Positions 50,374 through 63,004 of a stretch of 64,000 nt of DNA are shown here, one piece after another. The notes below the pieces were generated by a model that was not told the origin of the DNA, ran no database searches, and saw nothing but the letters and a program-made list of their open reading frames with translations. Every line of letters starts with the position of its first letter. Positions within the stretch are counted from its first letter, which is position 1. This DNA is from Geosiphon pyriformis. Its lineage: Eukaryota > Glomeromycota > Glomeromycetes > Archaeosporales > Geosiphonaceae. A program made the translations under genes and the position numbers. The stretch lies in NCBI GenBank assembly GCA_016748015.1, contig JAAOMT010000697.1, positions 473,034 to 537,033 on the forward strand, given 5' to 3'.

Positions 50374-53130
50374 ATATTAAGATATGCAGTCATTTTTTGC
50401 CAACATACATAAAGATCAGATTGATAGGATGATAACTGATTTTGGACTTTTAGATAGTTACAAGATATATAATAGATTAGATTAAGATAAAGTTTTTTCT
50501 CCTTTTTTCTGGAGAATTTTTTATGATTTACTTTTGTGTGAAGTTAAAAAACATAAGCACTTGTATAGATACTGAAATAATATAAAGTTTGTGGTTAGAA
50601 CTGGCAAAATTGAGATTATTAAAAAAAAACATTATTTTTTGTTGTTAGTACCTTTGTTAATGATATAATTTAAGTCAAAAGTAGCCAAGCTTTTACTCAA
50701 TACATTTTGAATATTGTTAGTAAGTTTTTTAATATTAATAACATTTCAATTAATAATAAAAAGACAGTGGTTATTTCTATCAATCAAAGTGTTAAAACTG
50801 TCTTATTAATAATTAGTGGTTTGCCAATTATAATTGCTAAAAAAAATAAATTACACAAATACTTAAGAATTTTTTTGTTAACTAAAGATTTTTTTAAGTC
50901 TAATTTGGTTGAAGCTTATGCCAATATCAGATTTTTTTCTAATGTGATATTAAAAAAAGCAATTACAAATAAACAATTTTTTTATTTGGTCTTAGTTGTT
51001 TTATAGCTTATAGTTAGTTATCAGTCACAGTTTAATTTTGTTTTATTAAGTGTGTGTTATAAGTAAAATGTAATAATCAAAAAAAATTTTAAAGCCAAAA
51101 CCAGTTTATTAGATGATTTTTTTAGTAAAAATTTGCATTATCTATTCTTGTATAGTTTAAAGCTTTTTAAGCAAATACAGTTCAAAGAAAAAATGGTTAT
51201 ATTAATTGCTTTTTCTAATGTATTGAGCATTTTTAGACATCTGTTTAAACATAGATTTTTGGATTTATAGGTTTTGAAGTGGTCTTTTTTAAACTTTTTG
51301 CAGTTTTTTATTAAGTTGTATATCAGTTCAATAAACAATTTTTTAACTAAGATGGTAAAAATTTTTTTGGACAATGATTTATCTTTAGTAAACAATTTGT
51401 TTAATGTATTTTGTAGTTTTAGTAAATTCTCAATATTAGACATTTTGGAAAAATTTCTGTATTATAGTTCTGTTTTTTCTCTAAAACAGTTTAGAATTGC
51501 TTTTGGTAATAGACTTTTAGACAAAAAAAAGAATGTAATAAGTTAAAAAACATTTCATTAATAGAAAAAATTAGATCCAAGAGGTCTTGTGTTTTATTGG
51601 TTCAAGTTAATGTCTAAATTTTTAATTGATAAGAGTTTTTTAATAGTTGATTTTGCTAATATTAGAGAATTAATTGGTCTGGATATTTTAAAATCTAAAA
51701 AGTTTTCTAATGTATGAAAAAACTTGCTTGAGATTTGGTTTGATTCTGTTAAAGTTTACACAGACAGTTTTTTAAAGTATGCTGGTTTTGCTGAAGTTAC
51801 TAATAAGGTGGCTGTCTACTTTTTAGCTGTGAATGCAGGTTTTGGTGTTAAGATGTGTAGTTTTTTGTCTTTTACAATAACTGGATTACAGGCTGTTATA
51901 CTGTTTTTGGAGTATGTTTTATCTTTTTGTTTAGTGGTTTTATATCTGAATAGCCAATTTGTTATTAATATGTGTTTCTAAAATTTTTTTTGCTATATAA
52001 AATTTTTATAATTAGTGTTGGATGAAAAAAAAGCATATTGTTAATTTAATTAAAAATAAAAATCTTTTGTTATATGGGTATTTCAAATAATATTTGAGCT
52101 GATAAAATAGCAAATAAAATTGCTTATTTTCTTTTTTTTCTGCCAATTGGAATTTAAAAATGTTTCATAATAGCTAAGAATATGACTATGTTTAACAATA
52201 CTCATTATTTTGTTTATAATTTATACAGATTTGTTTGTCATGCTCAATAGAAAACTGGTCTTGATGTGATTTTAATTGTGTTAATTAGAGAGGTAGATTG
52301 GTTAGCTACCACAAAAGTTTAGCATTTTAACTTACATATGCTTTCTGAGTTTACTAATAGAAAGTCTGTAAATATATATATATACTTAATAAAAACTGTA
52401 TATAAGCAACTACTAATAGCAGTTAAAAAAAGATTGTATAATAGATTATATTTTGGTATGTTATATTTACTGTATAGTAAGATAGAATTATTTAACTATG
52501 TTTTTGCTTATATTGGAAATAATAAGATTCGAAAAAATATTTTGGTAGAAGCTTCTGAAATATAGATGTCATTAGTAAATGCTTGCTGTCTGCTCTTTTC
52601 TGTTGTTCTACAAACATTTTTTCAGTGTTTATTAAATATAAGTTTGTATATAACAATTTATAAGAAATTTGTGCTAAGAAACTAATATGTTAAAGCTGCT
52701 ACAGTTTTTAATAAAAAAGTAAAAACAGTTTCTGTTTTTGTTAAATATGTGAAACATTTGGTAAAATTGTATTGGACTAAAATATGGCTTATAAGATAAA
52801 AGAATAAGATAAACATAAAAAAAGCTGGATTGGTCAAAAATAGTAATGTGGTTTCAGATTTGCTTTGTTGTATAGTGTTTATATTATTTAATAGAGTGGT
52901 TTGATTGCTTAGTATAATAGAGTTTTTTACAATTAATTTTAGTAAACATAAATAGTGTCTTTTTTTTTTAGTTTAGGTAAAAATATATATATTAATATAA
53001 ATATTTAGTGTTGTTTTATCTGGTTTGAGTGGCTAACTACATGTAGTAAAAATGTAAGTCATATTTAGTTTGAACCACTTAGTTTGGTTCTATATACTAA
53101 ATAATTGTTAAACTTTACTCATTAAATATT
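50374..53130 (+). pseudogene. LINE copy 2, 3' portion (RT, RNase H, C-terminal zinc site)
   Basis: This continues the copy interrupted at 47307. The RT catalytic box at about 50650 reads FVND for FVDD. The open stretch 50707-51006 aligns with the part after it (FFNINNISINNKKTVVISIN for FFHINDISINNNKTVAIPIN). RNase H at 51724-51981 keeps VYTD but has GLQA where ELQA is needed and LNSQ for SDSQ. The C-terminal zinc region at 52338-52520 has LYLLYSKIELFNYVFAY, so all its zinc ligands are lost. The 3' UTR and tail end at about 53130. Confidence 0.8.
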
Positions 53131-53139
53131 TAATAATAA

Positions 53140-53393
53140 AAAAACTTATTAATAATTAAATAACTTATTAAAAAGATAAAAAACATTATAATAAATTAAT
53201 TATTATGTTAAAAAGTAAAATACCAAATATTAAAAATTATTAATATTTAAATTTCTGTTTTTTATATAAAAAAATTTATCATAAAAATTTTTAAATTTAT
53301 TAAAATTTTAAAGAATAAGTTTTTGTCTAAAATTTCAATCTTTATAAATAGTTCTATTAAAAACTTTCGTTTTTTTAATGCTATTAATAATAC
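53140..53393 (+). pseudogene. LINE copy 3, left fragment (up to RNase H)
   Basis: The end of this stretch (about 53325-53393) aligns with the LINE segment coding for NADSLSVYTDGSLKN, followed by the solo LTR. The first 180 bp are too decayed to place with confidence. Confidence 0.45.
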
Positions 53394-54378
53394 TATTATA
53401 AATAAACTTAGTAAAATATAGTTGTAATATTTGGTGTTTATAATTTAATAATAAAAACTGAGCAATTTTCACATAAATTGGCTTTGATTACAAATTAATT
53501 TATCAGTTTTTAAAAGTTTTTTCTGGTTTATTAAGTTTTTTTGGTATAAGACACAGAAATATTGTTTTTATAATAATATTATAATAGTTGTGTTTTTTTT
53601 TGAGTTAGTTAAGTACAGTTATTAGGATTTAATATTGTTTTTTTATTTTTCTAATAAACTAATAAAATAAAATTAATATTTAACATTTAAGAAAAGTGTT
53701 CTTTTTTTACTAAGTTATTATAAAATTTATTCTTAAACAGTCAATTTTTAGTATTGATACTTTACAAAAAAAATAAAAAAAAATAAAAAAATAAAAAAAA
53801 TAAAAAAAAATAAAAAGAAATAAAAAAAATAAAAACAAAATTAGTATTTTGTTAATTATTATAATTAAGAACAATTGTTTTAAGTTATTAAAGTTCTAAA
53901 AATGTTTATGCTAATTGTATTTAATCTGAAATAAAAGTAAAAGAAACAATTAATTCAATTTTAATAATTAGAATATTAAAATTAAGTATTTTTATATAGA
54001 ATAACAATATTTTATTAAATAAATAAAAAATATAGAGAATAAAAAAAAAAATTTGCAAACTAAAAATAAGATATTTAAATTTGATTCTTGTCTGTTTTTT
54101 TTTATTTGCTAAAACTACTTATATTTTTTAGTTTTATAATATTGTTTTTAATTGTTTATTATTATTAATTATTGTTTATTTTTTTAGTTATTGTTTTGTT
54201 TTTTATATTATAATTAGTTATTATATATTATTATTGGTTATTTTATGTTATTTTGTATTATTTTGCATTATTTTATGTTATCTTATATTATTTTGTGTTA
54301 TTCTATATTATTTTGTGTTCTTATATTGTAATTATGTTTTTTATTATAGTTTTTGATCAGTTTTTTATTCGAATAACA
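53394..54378 (-). repeat. LTR family B, solo, inside LINE copy 3
   Basis: 985 bp, starting TATTATAAATAAAC and ending CGAATAACA, the same family as 3127-4106. LINE RNase H sequence lies on both sides, so this is a solo LTR left after recombination between the two LTRs of a former element. Confidence 0.75.
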
Positions 54379-55720
54379 ATATAATTGTTTATTTTTTTGA
54401 TTTAAGTTTGGATATAAATGTAAAAATTTATAGTTTTCTGTCTTTAACTTTAACTAAATTGCAAACTATTGTATTGGTTCTTAAATATATTTTAGTATTT
54501 TTAGAATCATAATTTATTTGAATAGCTAAGCAGTCTTAAATACATATTAAGTCAAATTAAAATTAATAACTTTTGATTTTGCAACAAGTATTAAATAAAA
54601 CATTATTATATTAATAATTTAATTAAAAACAAAAACATTTTGGTTAATTAGACCAAAGTAAAGAGTTATTTTGATATATTAAACAATAAATATATTAATA
54701 TATTAGTAGATTATATTGGTTTTTTAGTACTTGTTTTTTTATATATATATTAAAAAAAAATTTTGATGGTAAAAAATAAAATAATTTTCAGTAATTTTTA
54801 GTATTTTATTAGATTAACAAAAAATACTATGAAATATTTTTAATAAGAGATTGAATCTGGTTTAAAAATAGTAAATCTATTTATTTTTAATAGTATTAAT
54901 TAATAATATACAACTTTAATTTGGCATTTTAACTCTTATATAGTGATTAAATACATACACAAAACTATTGTTAACTTATATATATACTTAATAAAAACTG
55001 TATATAATAGATTATTTATAGCAATTAAGAAGTATTTGTATAATTACAATTACTCAAACATATTATATATGTATTATAATAAGATAGAATTTTCAGATTA
55101 TATTTTTATTTGTAATTTGAATTTTATTGTTTAGCAAAATCTGTTGAATAAACTTTTTTTATAAATATTTTTAATTAATACTAATTTAAAATTATCTGTT
55201 ATTTTTCAATTATTGGCTTTAAATGTTTTTAATATTAGTTTGTATATAATTTTATACAAAAAATTTTTGTTTAAGAATTGATTAGTAAAACCAGAATTTT
55301 TTTAAAAAATATTAAATTAATTGTTTCAAATTTGGTTAATTTTATATGAAATTTAATTATTAATTACAAAGAGTATATATGGCTATCTAATTCTAAGTTT
55401 TAAGTAAAAATAAATTATATAAATTTAATAAAAAAAGATAATTTAGTAATAAATATTATTTAAGACTTTTTTACTAAAATATTAGATAAAATTATTTATT
55501 TGTTAAGAATTGTATACTATTGGTTTTAATTTACAAATTAGATGTTTATTTTTTGTTAGTGCAATTAGAAAAATTTCTGTTAATATAGTTATATAGTATT
55601 GTTTTAATTAATTAAATAGCTAATTATATCTAATTTATAATTTTAGATAATTATATTATATTAGATAATAATTAAATTTTATTCATTAAATAAATAAATA
55701 AATAAATAAATAAAATATTA
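54379..55720 (+). pseudogene. LINE copy 3, right fragment (RNase H to 3' tail)
   Basis: It aligns with 61265-62636 of the preserved LINE: the counterpart of FFEDINLGLS at about 54395, the decayed DSQAALDA segment near 54523, and the C-terminal domain at 54943-55134 (IYLIKTVYNRLFIAIKKYLY for TYLMKALYHQFPVAVRKCVY). It ends in a clear (TAAA)n tail, CATTAAATAAATAAATAAAT, from 55682. It is among the most decayed LINE copies here. Confidence 0.75.
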
Positions 55721-55935
55721 TAAAATATAATACAATATATTTATTTGTAATATTTAATGCTTTTAATAAGATATAATTTACAAAAAATAACAAATTAAAT
55801 AATAATTAGCAAAAATAGCAAAATTAAATTACATAAAATAAATTATTTTTTTATAAAAATAGCTTTATAATAATTATTATTTTAATGTTTTATGTATTAA
55901 ATATAATAAGATAAAATACATAATATTATTAAAAC
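55721..55935. other. AT-rich spacer between two LINEs
   Basis: About 215 bp of A/T-rich sequence between the tail of copy 3 and the 5' end of copy 4. Nothing recognised. Confidence 0.5.
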
Positions 55936-56029
55936 TTTTTTTCTCTCCTTCGTCCAAAATTCCCAAAAAAGAGTCAAAAGTTTTTTGATAAAGAAGTTAT
56001 TTTCACAATTCAGTACGATAAATCCAAAC

Positions 56030-57820
56030 CCTTTATTCTTAACTATGAGGCCACTGTTGGCTGTAGTATTGCTGTTATGAAAAAGATTGCTAAAGTTTCT
56101 GGCTCTAATGATGGCTTCAAACCTGTTCTTTTAAAGAAAAAGAGAAGAGATGGTGCTCTAAAAAATAGTTCTGGTAATAAAGTTGTTGGTACTAAGGTTT
56201 AAAATAGTCATTCATGAGGTTCAGAAACCAGCAATACCACTGAGTTTGATAGCATTGATATGGAAGAAGAATGTCTGGTAGAAAAAACTAGCTTCAGGCA
56301 AAAAAGCGGAGAAGAGTCTGGTGGTATTGATACTGATATAATGCCTAAGGGTCCCAAGAGGATTGTTACCAAGTGTACTCTTGGGAAGCCTCTTGGCACT
56401 ATTAATTTCGGCATGGAAAATGATGATGATGATGATATTTTGGATGGGTCACTCTCTCTCTCTCCCTCTCTCTCTCTCAAACATATGGTGCAGATCTCGG
56501 TCAGAAAATCTTTTGCTCTAGATATTGATCTTGAAGTGGTTGCTGACAAGTCATCTTAAGAGAAACTAGCTTATGTCAGAAAAATTTTTTCTGGTGTGAA
56601 TGATTTTGGGGAGACCTCTACCCCCTTAAAATTTGGTGGTATTATTTGGGCATCTTTCACTTCTAATAAGGCGATGATGGTGACGGCAAAAATGGCAAAT
56701 GATCGTGGTATTGTGATAAACACCAATCTCAAGTGCTCTGGTGACAATCGTATGAATCGGGCTATTGTGTTGAAAGAAATTCCAGTGGGAACTTCTGTGG
56801 AGGCTGTGCATGCTGCAGTGTCTAAATTTAGAAAGATTAAGACGAACAAAATGCAGTTGGTGGGTTTGTGGCAGAAGATGATCATTGAATTAGAAGATTA
56901 AATACAGACTGATTTATTGGCTTCTAAGTGGTCCATCCTCATTGAGAAAGATGTGGTTTGTATGACCAGAGCTGATATTGACAAACAATCATGGGATGCC
57001 AAGAATAGTTTTAGGGCTTTGCTACATACTCTCCCCATGGAAACCACAGCTCATGATTTGTGGAACTTTATTGGTTCTATTGGTGAGAAAACTTGCTTCA
57101 TTGATCACAATCTCTTGAATTATTCTTATGCCTGTTGTGCCTCTGTGTGTTTTGGTTCTGAATTGGATCTGGTTAATGCAATGGCAGTAACTCTGGTTAT
57201 AAAGAGTGTTGGTCTCCACTGGTCTCATCTTTCTTTGGCGTTGTGTGTGGTTTGCAAGAATTTTGGCCATATGTCTCAGGACCAGCTCAGACTGGTGAGA
57301 ATTTATGCAAAAAAATCTGCTCCCATCTTCCATCTCCTGGCATTTGGTGGTAAAACTTGGGTGTCGGTTGTTGGTGCTTCTCCTATTCACCCCCCCTCTG
57401 GTAGCAAGTCACAATTTGGTTCTATTATTAATAGTAAACCTCTTCCTCCCGTCGTAGATGAATTGGAAGAACATCTAGTCAGTATTGAAAGCAGTCTCAT
57501 CAGCCTCGCGGAACAAATTGGTGAGTTGGCTAAGAGGTTGAATTCACTCGTGCTGGCAGTTTCCCAGCCTAACCCTGGATATTAGCTGCCAGTGACCCCC
57601 CCATCACAGAATCTGGAGGGTGATATAGTGATGGGAACAGCTTTGGGTAAGACCACTAGTGATAAGACTGCTGTGATTGTGAACTCATCAGTGTCTTCCC
57701 AAGTTATTAGGTTGGAAAATATGTTAGAAGGACTCTCCAAATCTGTGTTAAGCTTGTCTGCTTGTTTTGAAAGTTTGGTTTTGGCTGGTGGTGCAAACTC
57801 TCAACTCTCTTCTCAATGAG
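56030..57820 (+). pseudogene. LINE copy 4 ORF1, gag-like, five stop interruptions or so
   Basis: The N-terminal part is charged (KKKRRDGALKNSS near 56150) and is followed by the open stretch 56260-56559. A CT-repeat at 56451-56480 has replaced the coding sequence that M1 has at this place, changing it to Ser/Leu repeats. The RRM-like part is at 56760-56990 (AIVLKEIPVGTSVEAVHAAV, then LASKWSILIEKD). A truncated knuckle is at 57245-57290 (CVVCKNFGHMS), whose last Cys is missing. The coiled tail at 57480-57560 has LAEQIGELAKRLNSL. Stops at 56898 and 57583 break the frame. No clear start codon is visible upstream, so the true start is unknown. Confidence 0.75.
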
Positions 57821-57831
57821 TGAACTCGTTT

Positions 57832-60800
57832 GGAAGATCACCACATGCAATGTTAGAGGAATGACCAATCCTACGAAACAGGATGACATTATTTGTTGAC
57901 ACAACAACATGAACAATTTGATTTCAATTTTTATGGAAACAAAGTTAAAGAGGAGGGTTCATCCTTGGATCATTAACAAATTTGATAGTGTAAGGGTGTT
58001 TATATCTGGCTTGAATTCTGGTTATCTGGGTGTTGGTGTTGTAATTGTCATGAATTCTTTTTTGGCAAAACATGTGTGCAAGGTTTCTGAGGTGCCTGGC
58101 TGGCTCTTATCTATTAAGTTGCTGTTTAAGAATAAACTTTCAGTATCGATTTTGGGGCTTTATGCAGGCACTTTATTGGTGGTTTGGTTTTCTCAGGCTG
58201 GTGAAATTAACTCTCTCATCGCAAAGGCTGTTAATAAATCTTCTTTCGTTATTTTTGGAGGTGATTTCAATGAAGATGGTTTGCGTAAAAGTGCAAGTTT
58301 TAAGAGATGTCTCAATTTGGGGCTAGTCAACTCTTTGTCAGGTAGTCTGGTTGTGAAAAGTCTTATATGGAAGAATTCAAGAGGTGTGAAAAAGACTATT
58401 AATTATGTGTTTGTCTCCTCAAGTCTGGTCAGTGTGATCATATATCGTAATGTTTTGAAGGTTGGTGAACATTATGACATGGATTACCAGGCTGTTTCTG
58501 TGTTCATAGGCTTGGATGGGCTTTTGAATGCACAGTTGAATTCTTTTCGAAAACAGGCATATAAGGATCATTGGAAGTTCAATTTTTAAGGGTGCTGATG
58601 AGGTTAGATGAAACAATTTTAAAGGTGCCATGTTGGCCAATGCTACAATGTTCTCAGATGAGTTCGCCACTTCCATGCAGTTTTTGGACTTGGATGCAAT
58701 ATGGGATATTGTTTGCAAGATATTGGTTCTCTTAACTAGTGAAGTGTTTAAGAAAAAGTGGTTTAAGGATTTCGATAATGTTTTCACCAAGGAATTTTTG
58801 AGTTTTCACAAATTAGAGCTTTTGGTTTCCAAGATTGTCAAGACCTTATGTGAGAAGTGTGTTGCAAATTTTGAGTCTTTTATGGGACATTGGGTTTCTT
58901 TGGACGATGTTAGGACTTCGGTTGTATGAAGTTTGGTGGATTCTGATGCTGGCGCTGATGATGTTTGTTCTGCTCTCTTTGGTGCTAGGAGATCTTATTG
59001 CGCATCCAAGCTTGTTGAGTCTTTGAGGGCTAAAGAAACAAACATCAGGTCTGTTATAGATAAGAGAATGGAGAGTTTTGAGGTGGATAAAGGTTACACA
59101 ATCAGAAGTGTACTGGAATGACCCTTTCACAAAGTGGTTTTGGATCATTTGGTCATGGATGATGAGTTAATTTTTGAGTCTAATTTGGTAAAATCTAAAG
59201 TTGACAATATTATGGAAAGATGGACCAGGAAGTGGTTAGTGGTTGATGATGTTTCTGATGCTTGGTCTCATTAGTACCGACCTTTGAACTATGTTTTTGA
59301 TGAGGCTTTCTTTGGAGTGATGTGTGCGATTGATTTTGATGAGTTGCATCATGTGGTCTCTAATCTGCCTGATGGCAAAGCTGCTGGTCTTTCAAGTATC
59401 TCTAATGAACTATGGAAACATTGTAATAAGTCAGTTTTGGGTTTGCTTCTGGTTCTGTTGAATTCTTGTCTATCTTGTGAATCAATACCTGGTTCTTGGA
59501 AAGAGGCTTGAGTTTCAATGATTCCCAAGCCCTATAAGTGGGAGGGTGTTCTTATGAATACTTGTCCTATTGCTTTGATCGAAACTGCCTACAAAATTCT
59601 CTCCAAGATTCTTTCGGACAGGATCTCACTGGCTTGCAGCTCTCATGATGTCTTATATGGTGACAATTTTTCAGTTTTAAAGGGTATGACAACTCAGTTA
59701 CCTATTTTTGCTGTTGGTTTAGTTGTTGAGGATGCTCTGGAGAAAAACTGGGAGCTCTGGTTGGTTTTACAGGACATACGAAAAGCTTATGATTTGGTTG
59801 GCTGGAAACACCTCGAGAAAAGTTTGGTCAGGATTAAGATGTGTAGCAAATTTATTCGGTTTTTTGCAGTATTCATAGGAATTGCACCAATTGTGTAATG
59901 ACAAATTTTGGTTTGATGGATGGCTATTATGTGCACAATAGTCTGGATCAAGGAGAGGTTTTTTCCCCACTTCTGTGGCGTATATTTTATAATCCTCTAT
60001 TGTGTGAAGTCAAGTGTCAAAGAAGTGTGTGTGAATATAGGTTGAATTCTCATTTTGTGTCTAAAAGTGGTCATATCGAATCTCAGACTGGGCTATCTTC
60101 CTTTTTTGCTGCTGGTGCTTTTGTCGATGATATAATCTGGGTTGGTAGCAGTCAAAGTGCTACTCAACATATTCTCAATGTAGCTGGCGAATTTTTTCAT
60201 ATTAATGACATTTCAATCAATAATAACAAAACAGTGGCAATTCCCATTAATAGTAGAGTCAGCAATCCTTTTCTTTCCATTAGTGGCTCACTGATCTCCA
60301 TTGCCAAAAGGGGTGAATTTTATCAGTACTTGGATATTTTTCTCTCAACTGAAGATCTTTCAAAGCCTAGTTTGGCTAAGACAAATTCTGATGTTTGTTT
60401 TTTTATTAATCTGGTCTTGAGGAAGGCAGTTTCAGATAAGCAATTTTTGTATCTGGTGTCGGCAGTCTTTCATTCTATAATCAGCTATAGAATGCAATTC
60501 AGCTTGGTTCCTGTTGGCATGTGCAACAAATAGGACACTATGGTTCACAAATATTTGAAACTTAAATCTGGTCTCTCACAGGATTTTCTTAGTGATACAA
60601 TCTACCATCCTTCTTTTTATGGTTTAAAGTCCTTTTAACAGTGTCAGTCAGAAAGTAAGATTGCTTCACTTATCAGTTTCACAAACTCTATCAGGATTTT
60701 GGGGCATATGTTTAGTTACAAGTCTCATGACTTGCAAGTTCTGTGCTGGCGGCCTATTCATCTCTTGATCTCTCCTACTCGCATTTGTGTCAGTGTTTCT

Positions 60801-62495
60801 AATAATTTCTTGGCTGGTGTGGTTTCCATCCTTCTTGACTGCAAGCTGTCTTTGGGTGGTTTCTTGGCCAGTGCTTTTCGGTTTTGTGGTGGGGTTTTTA
60901 TGTTTGTTGTTCTTGGCGAGTCTTTGTTTTTTAAGTTTTTGCCATCCCTTTGGCATTATGGTGTTGTTTTCGTGGACCAGCTTCAGGATTGCTATGGTAA
61001 TGTCTTTAACTGGCTTATCTTTAAGTGATGGAAGAGGCTGGATCCTTGTGGTCCAGTCCTTGAGTGGTTTGAACGTTCAGTCAAGTTTCTTGTGGCCTCC
61101 CATTTTTCTCCCTCAGTTTCAGTTGGTGTTGGTCCTGTTAACATTTGTAGTTCTGATGATTTTGTTTCTGTATGTGATTGTTTCTCTCAGGTTAATGCTG
61201 ATAGTTTGTCTGTGTATACGGATGGGTCATTAAAAAATTTGGGCACGACTGGTTGTAAGGCTGGGGCTGCTGCATTTTTTGAGGACATTAACTTGGGTTT
61301 GAGTATTAGTGTTCAGGGTTTGGTGTCATCTACTTTGGCAGAATTGCAGGCTATAGCGTTGGCTCTGGAGTGTGTATCTATGGCTTATTCTGTTTGTCTG
61401 TTTTCAGACAGTCAGGCAGCCTTGGATGCTTGCATGTCAGAGGTTGACTTGGTGTATCCTGACTTTCACAATCGGTACTGGGTCAAATGCTGGCATATTA
61501 GGAATGTTATTCACAGTAAGAATTTAAGGGTTAGCTGGCACAAGGTTAAGAGTCACTCTGGTGTATCGGGGAATGATCGAGCCAACAGCATCGCTGACGC
61601 TGCAACTTTCTATAATTGGTTTCTCTCTCCTCGTGTTGATAAATGTTTTTTGTTAGCGGATAATGGTATTGTGTCTAGTAACTCTAGACACTTTGTTTGA
61701 GACATTTTTTGTGCTGTTTGTCAGATGCATTGGGAGATCAGTTCTGGTTCTGAGTTTCTACTTAAAGATTTGCACTTGGATGTTGATTGGCCTAGCTCTT
61801 TCAGAATTTGGCATCCTAATTCACATATGGCAACAGGTTTTATTAGCAGGCATACCGCTGACGTTCGTACTTACTTAATGAAGGCTTTGTACCATCAGTT
61901 TCCCGTGGCTGTTCGAAAGTGTGTTTATGATAGATGTTACCCGAGTGTTCTGTGTCTGTATTGTGGTGAGATAGAGGTATCTGATCATGTGTTTTCTTGT
62001 GTAATTAATGATCCAGCTCATTGTTGGGTTTTGGAATCCTGTATGTCTTCTTGGAAGGCAATTTCTAGTCTTTCCATCTCTTTTTCTAATGTATTGCAGC
62101 TGTTGTCGACTTGTGCTTCAGATTTCCTGGTGTCCTCAGCTCTTTACAAGGGTTTTGTTTTCAGAAGATGGTTTTGGGAGGCTGTTTCAGTCTTCCATAA
62201 TCCCAAGGTTGCTGGCGTCAAGATTACTGATTTTGTACGCTCCCTTTGTGTCGCTTTCAGAAATAACATTTGGTTGGTCCATGCCAAGCATTGTGCATAC
62301 ATGAAAAAGAATGGTCTGATTCTGGTGGATGGCTTGATTCCTGTCTTGGTTTCTGGTTTGGTTTTAAGGTTTTCGGGTGGTGTGATTAAATTGCTTGGTA
62401 TTGCTGAAGCTTTTGGCATCCGTTTTGGTTTTCGCAAATCTTGTTCATTTTTCTCAGGTATTGGTGACTCAGTTTCTATTAATATAGATGTGTAG
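57832..62495 (+). pseudogene. LINE copy 4 ORF2: endonuclease, RT, RNase H, zinc site; multiple stops
   Basis: The endonuclease (57832-58600) shows TCNVRG, METK, LGLYAG, GGDFNED and KKTINYVFVS. The last catalytic motif reads MDYQAVSV, so the catalytic His has become Tyr. RT covers about 59290-60640: QDIRKAYDLVGW (motif A), then FVDDIIWVG at 60120, with both catalytic Asp kept. RNase H (61200-61620) keeps VYTDGSL, STLAELQA, SDSQAALDAC and SGNDRANSIAD, so all catalytic residues are present. At about 61960-62000 LCLYCGEIEVSDHVFSC gives a C-x2-C-x7-H-x3-C zinc site. Stops occur at about 58588, 58927, 59119, 59509, 59896, 60531 and 61698, and many can be explained by C-to-T or G-to-A changes. The end is the TAG at 62493-62495. 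Confidence 0.85.
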
Positions 62496-62636
62496 TGTTG
62501 TTTTGACTGGCTTGAGTGGCTGGTCATGTATAGAAAGTACATGATTCACACTTAGTTTAAATTATTTCTTTGATGTATAGTTCTAAGTTGCATTTGGACT
62601 TCACTCGTTAAATAAATAAATAAATAAAAATAAAAT
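62496..62636 (+). other. LINE copy 4 3' UTR and tail
   Basis: The 3' UTR has a stem CATGTA-tagaaag-TACATG at about 62525-62543, followed by ACTTAGTTTAAAT. The tail is (TAAA)n. The same order of segments is seen in the 3' UTRs at 22760-22625 (minus), 15990-15890 (minus), 53010-53130, 15100-15215 and 63150-63250. Confidence 0.7.
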
Positions 62637-62924
62637 TTTTAATTTATAGTTTTATATACAAGATAGATTTAATTATTTATAAAAATGTATTAAATAAACA
62701 TTTTTTGCTTTAATAATTTAAAACTAATATATGTTTAAATATTTTTTAGTGTTTTAGTCTTTAATTATCTCTATTAATAATAATAATTTATATATAATAA
62801 TATATAAAAATTTTGTTTGTTTTTAACAATATAAAAACTATTATATTAAAAATTATTGTTTTGCTTATAAGATAATAATTAATGTTTGATAATTTGACTT
62901 TAAACTTAAAACTACATTAAAAAA

Positions 62925-63004
62925 AATAGTTTATTGTAAGTTAATAGTTTATTGTAAGTTAATAGTTTATTGTAAGTTAATAGTTTATTGTAAGTTAATA
63001 GTTT
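62925..63004. repeat. 18-bp tandem repeat, about 4.4 copies
   Basis: The unit AATAGTTTATTGTAAGTT is repeated without any mismatch, starting at 62925, 62943, 62961 and 62979, plus a partial copy at 62997. Confidence 0.95.

Larger units (their letters stand above)
55936..62640 (+). mobile_element. LINE copy 4, full length, least decayed
   Basis: About 6.7 kb: 5' leader, ORF1 (gag-like), ORF2 (endonuclease, RT, RNase H, zinc site), 3' UTR, and a TAAA-type tail at 62606-62636. It is the reference for all other copies in the window. Despite good overall readability it has more than ten in-frame stops, so it cannot move by itself. Carrying RNase H after RT places it with the I/Tad-type LINEs. Confidence 0.9.

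Noticed and set aside
62925-63004. Possible CRISPR-like array
   Set aside because: The repeats are contiguous without spacers, and the genome is eukaryotic. It is a simple tandem repeat.
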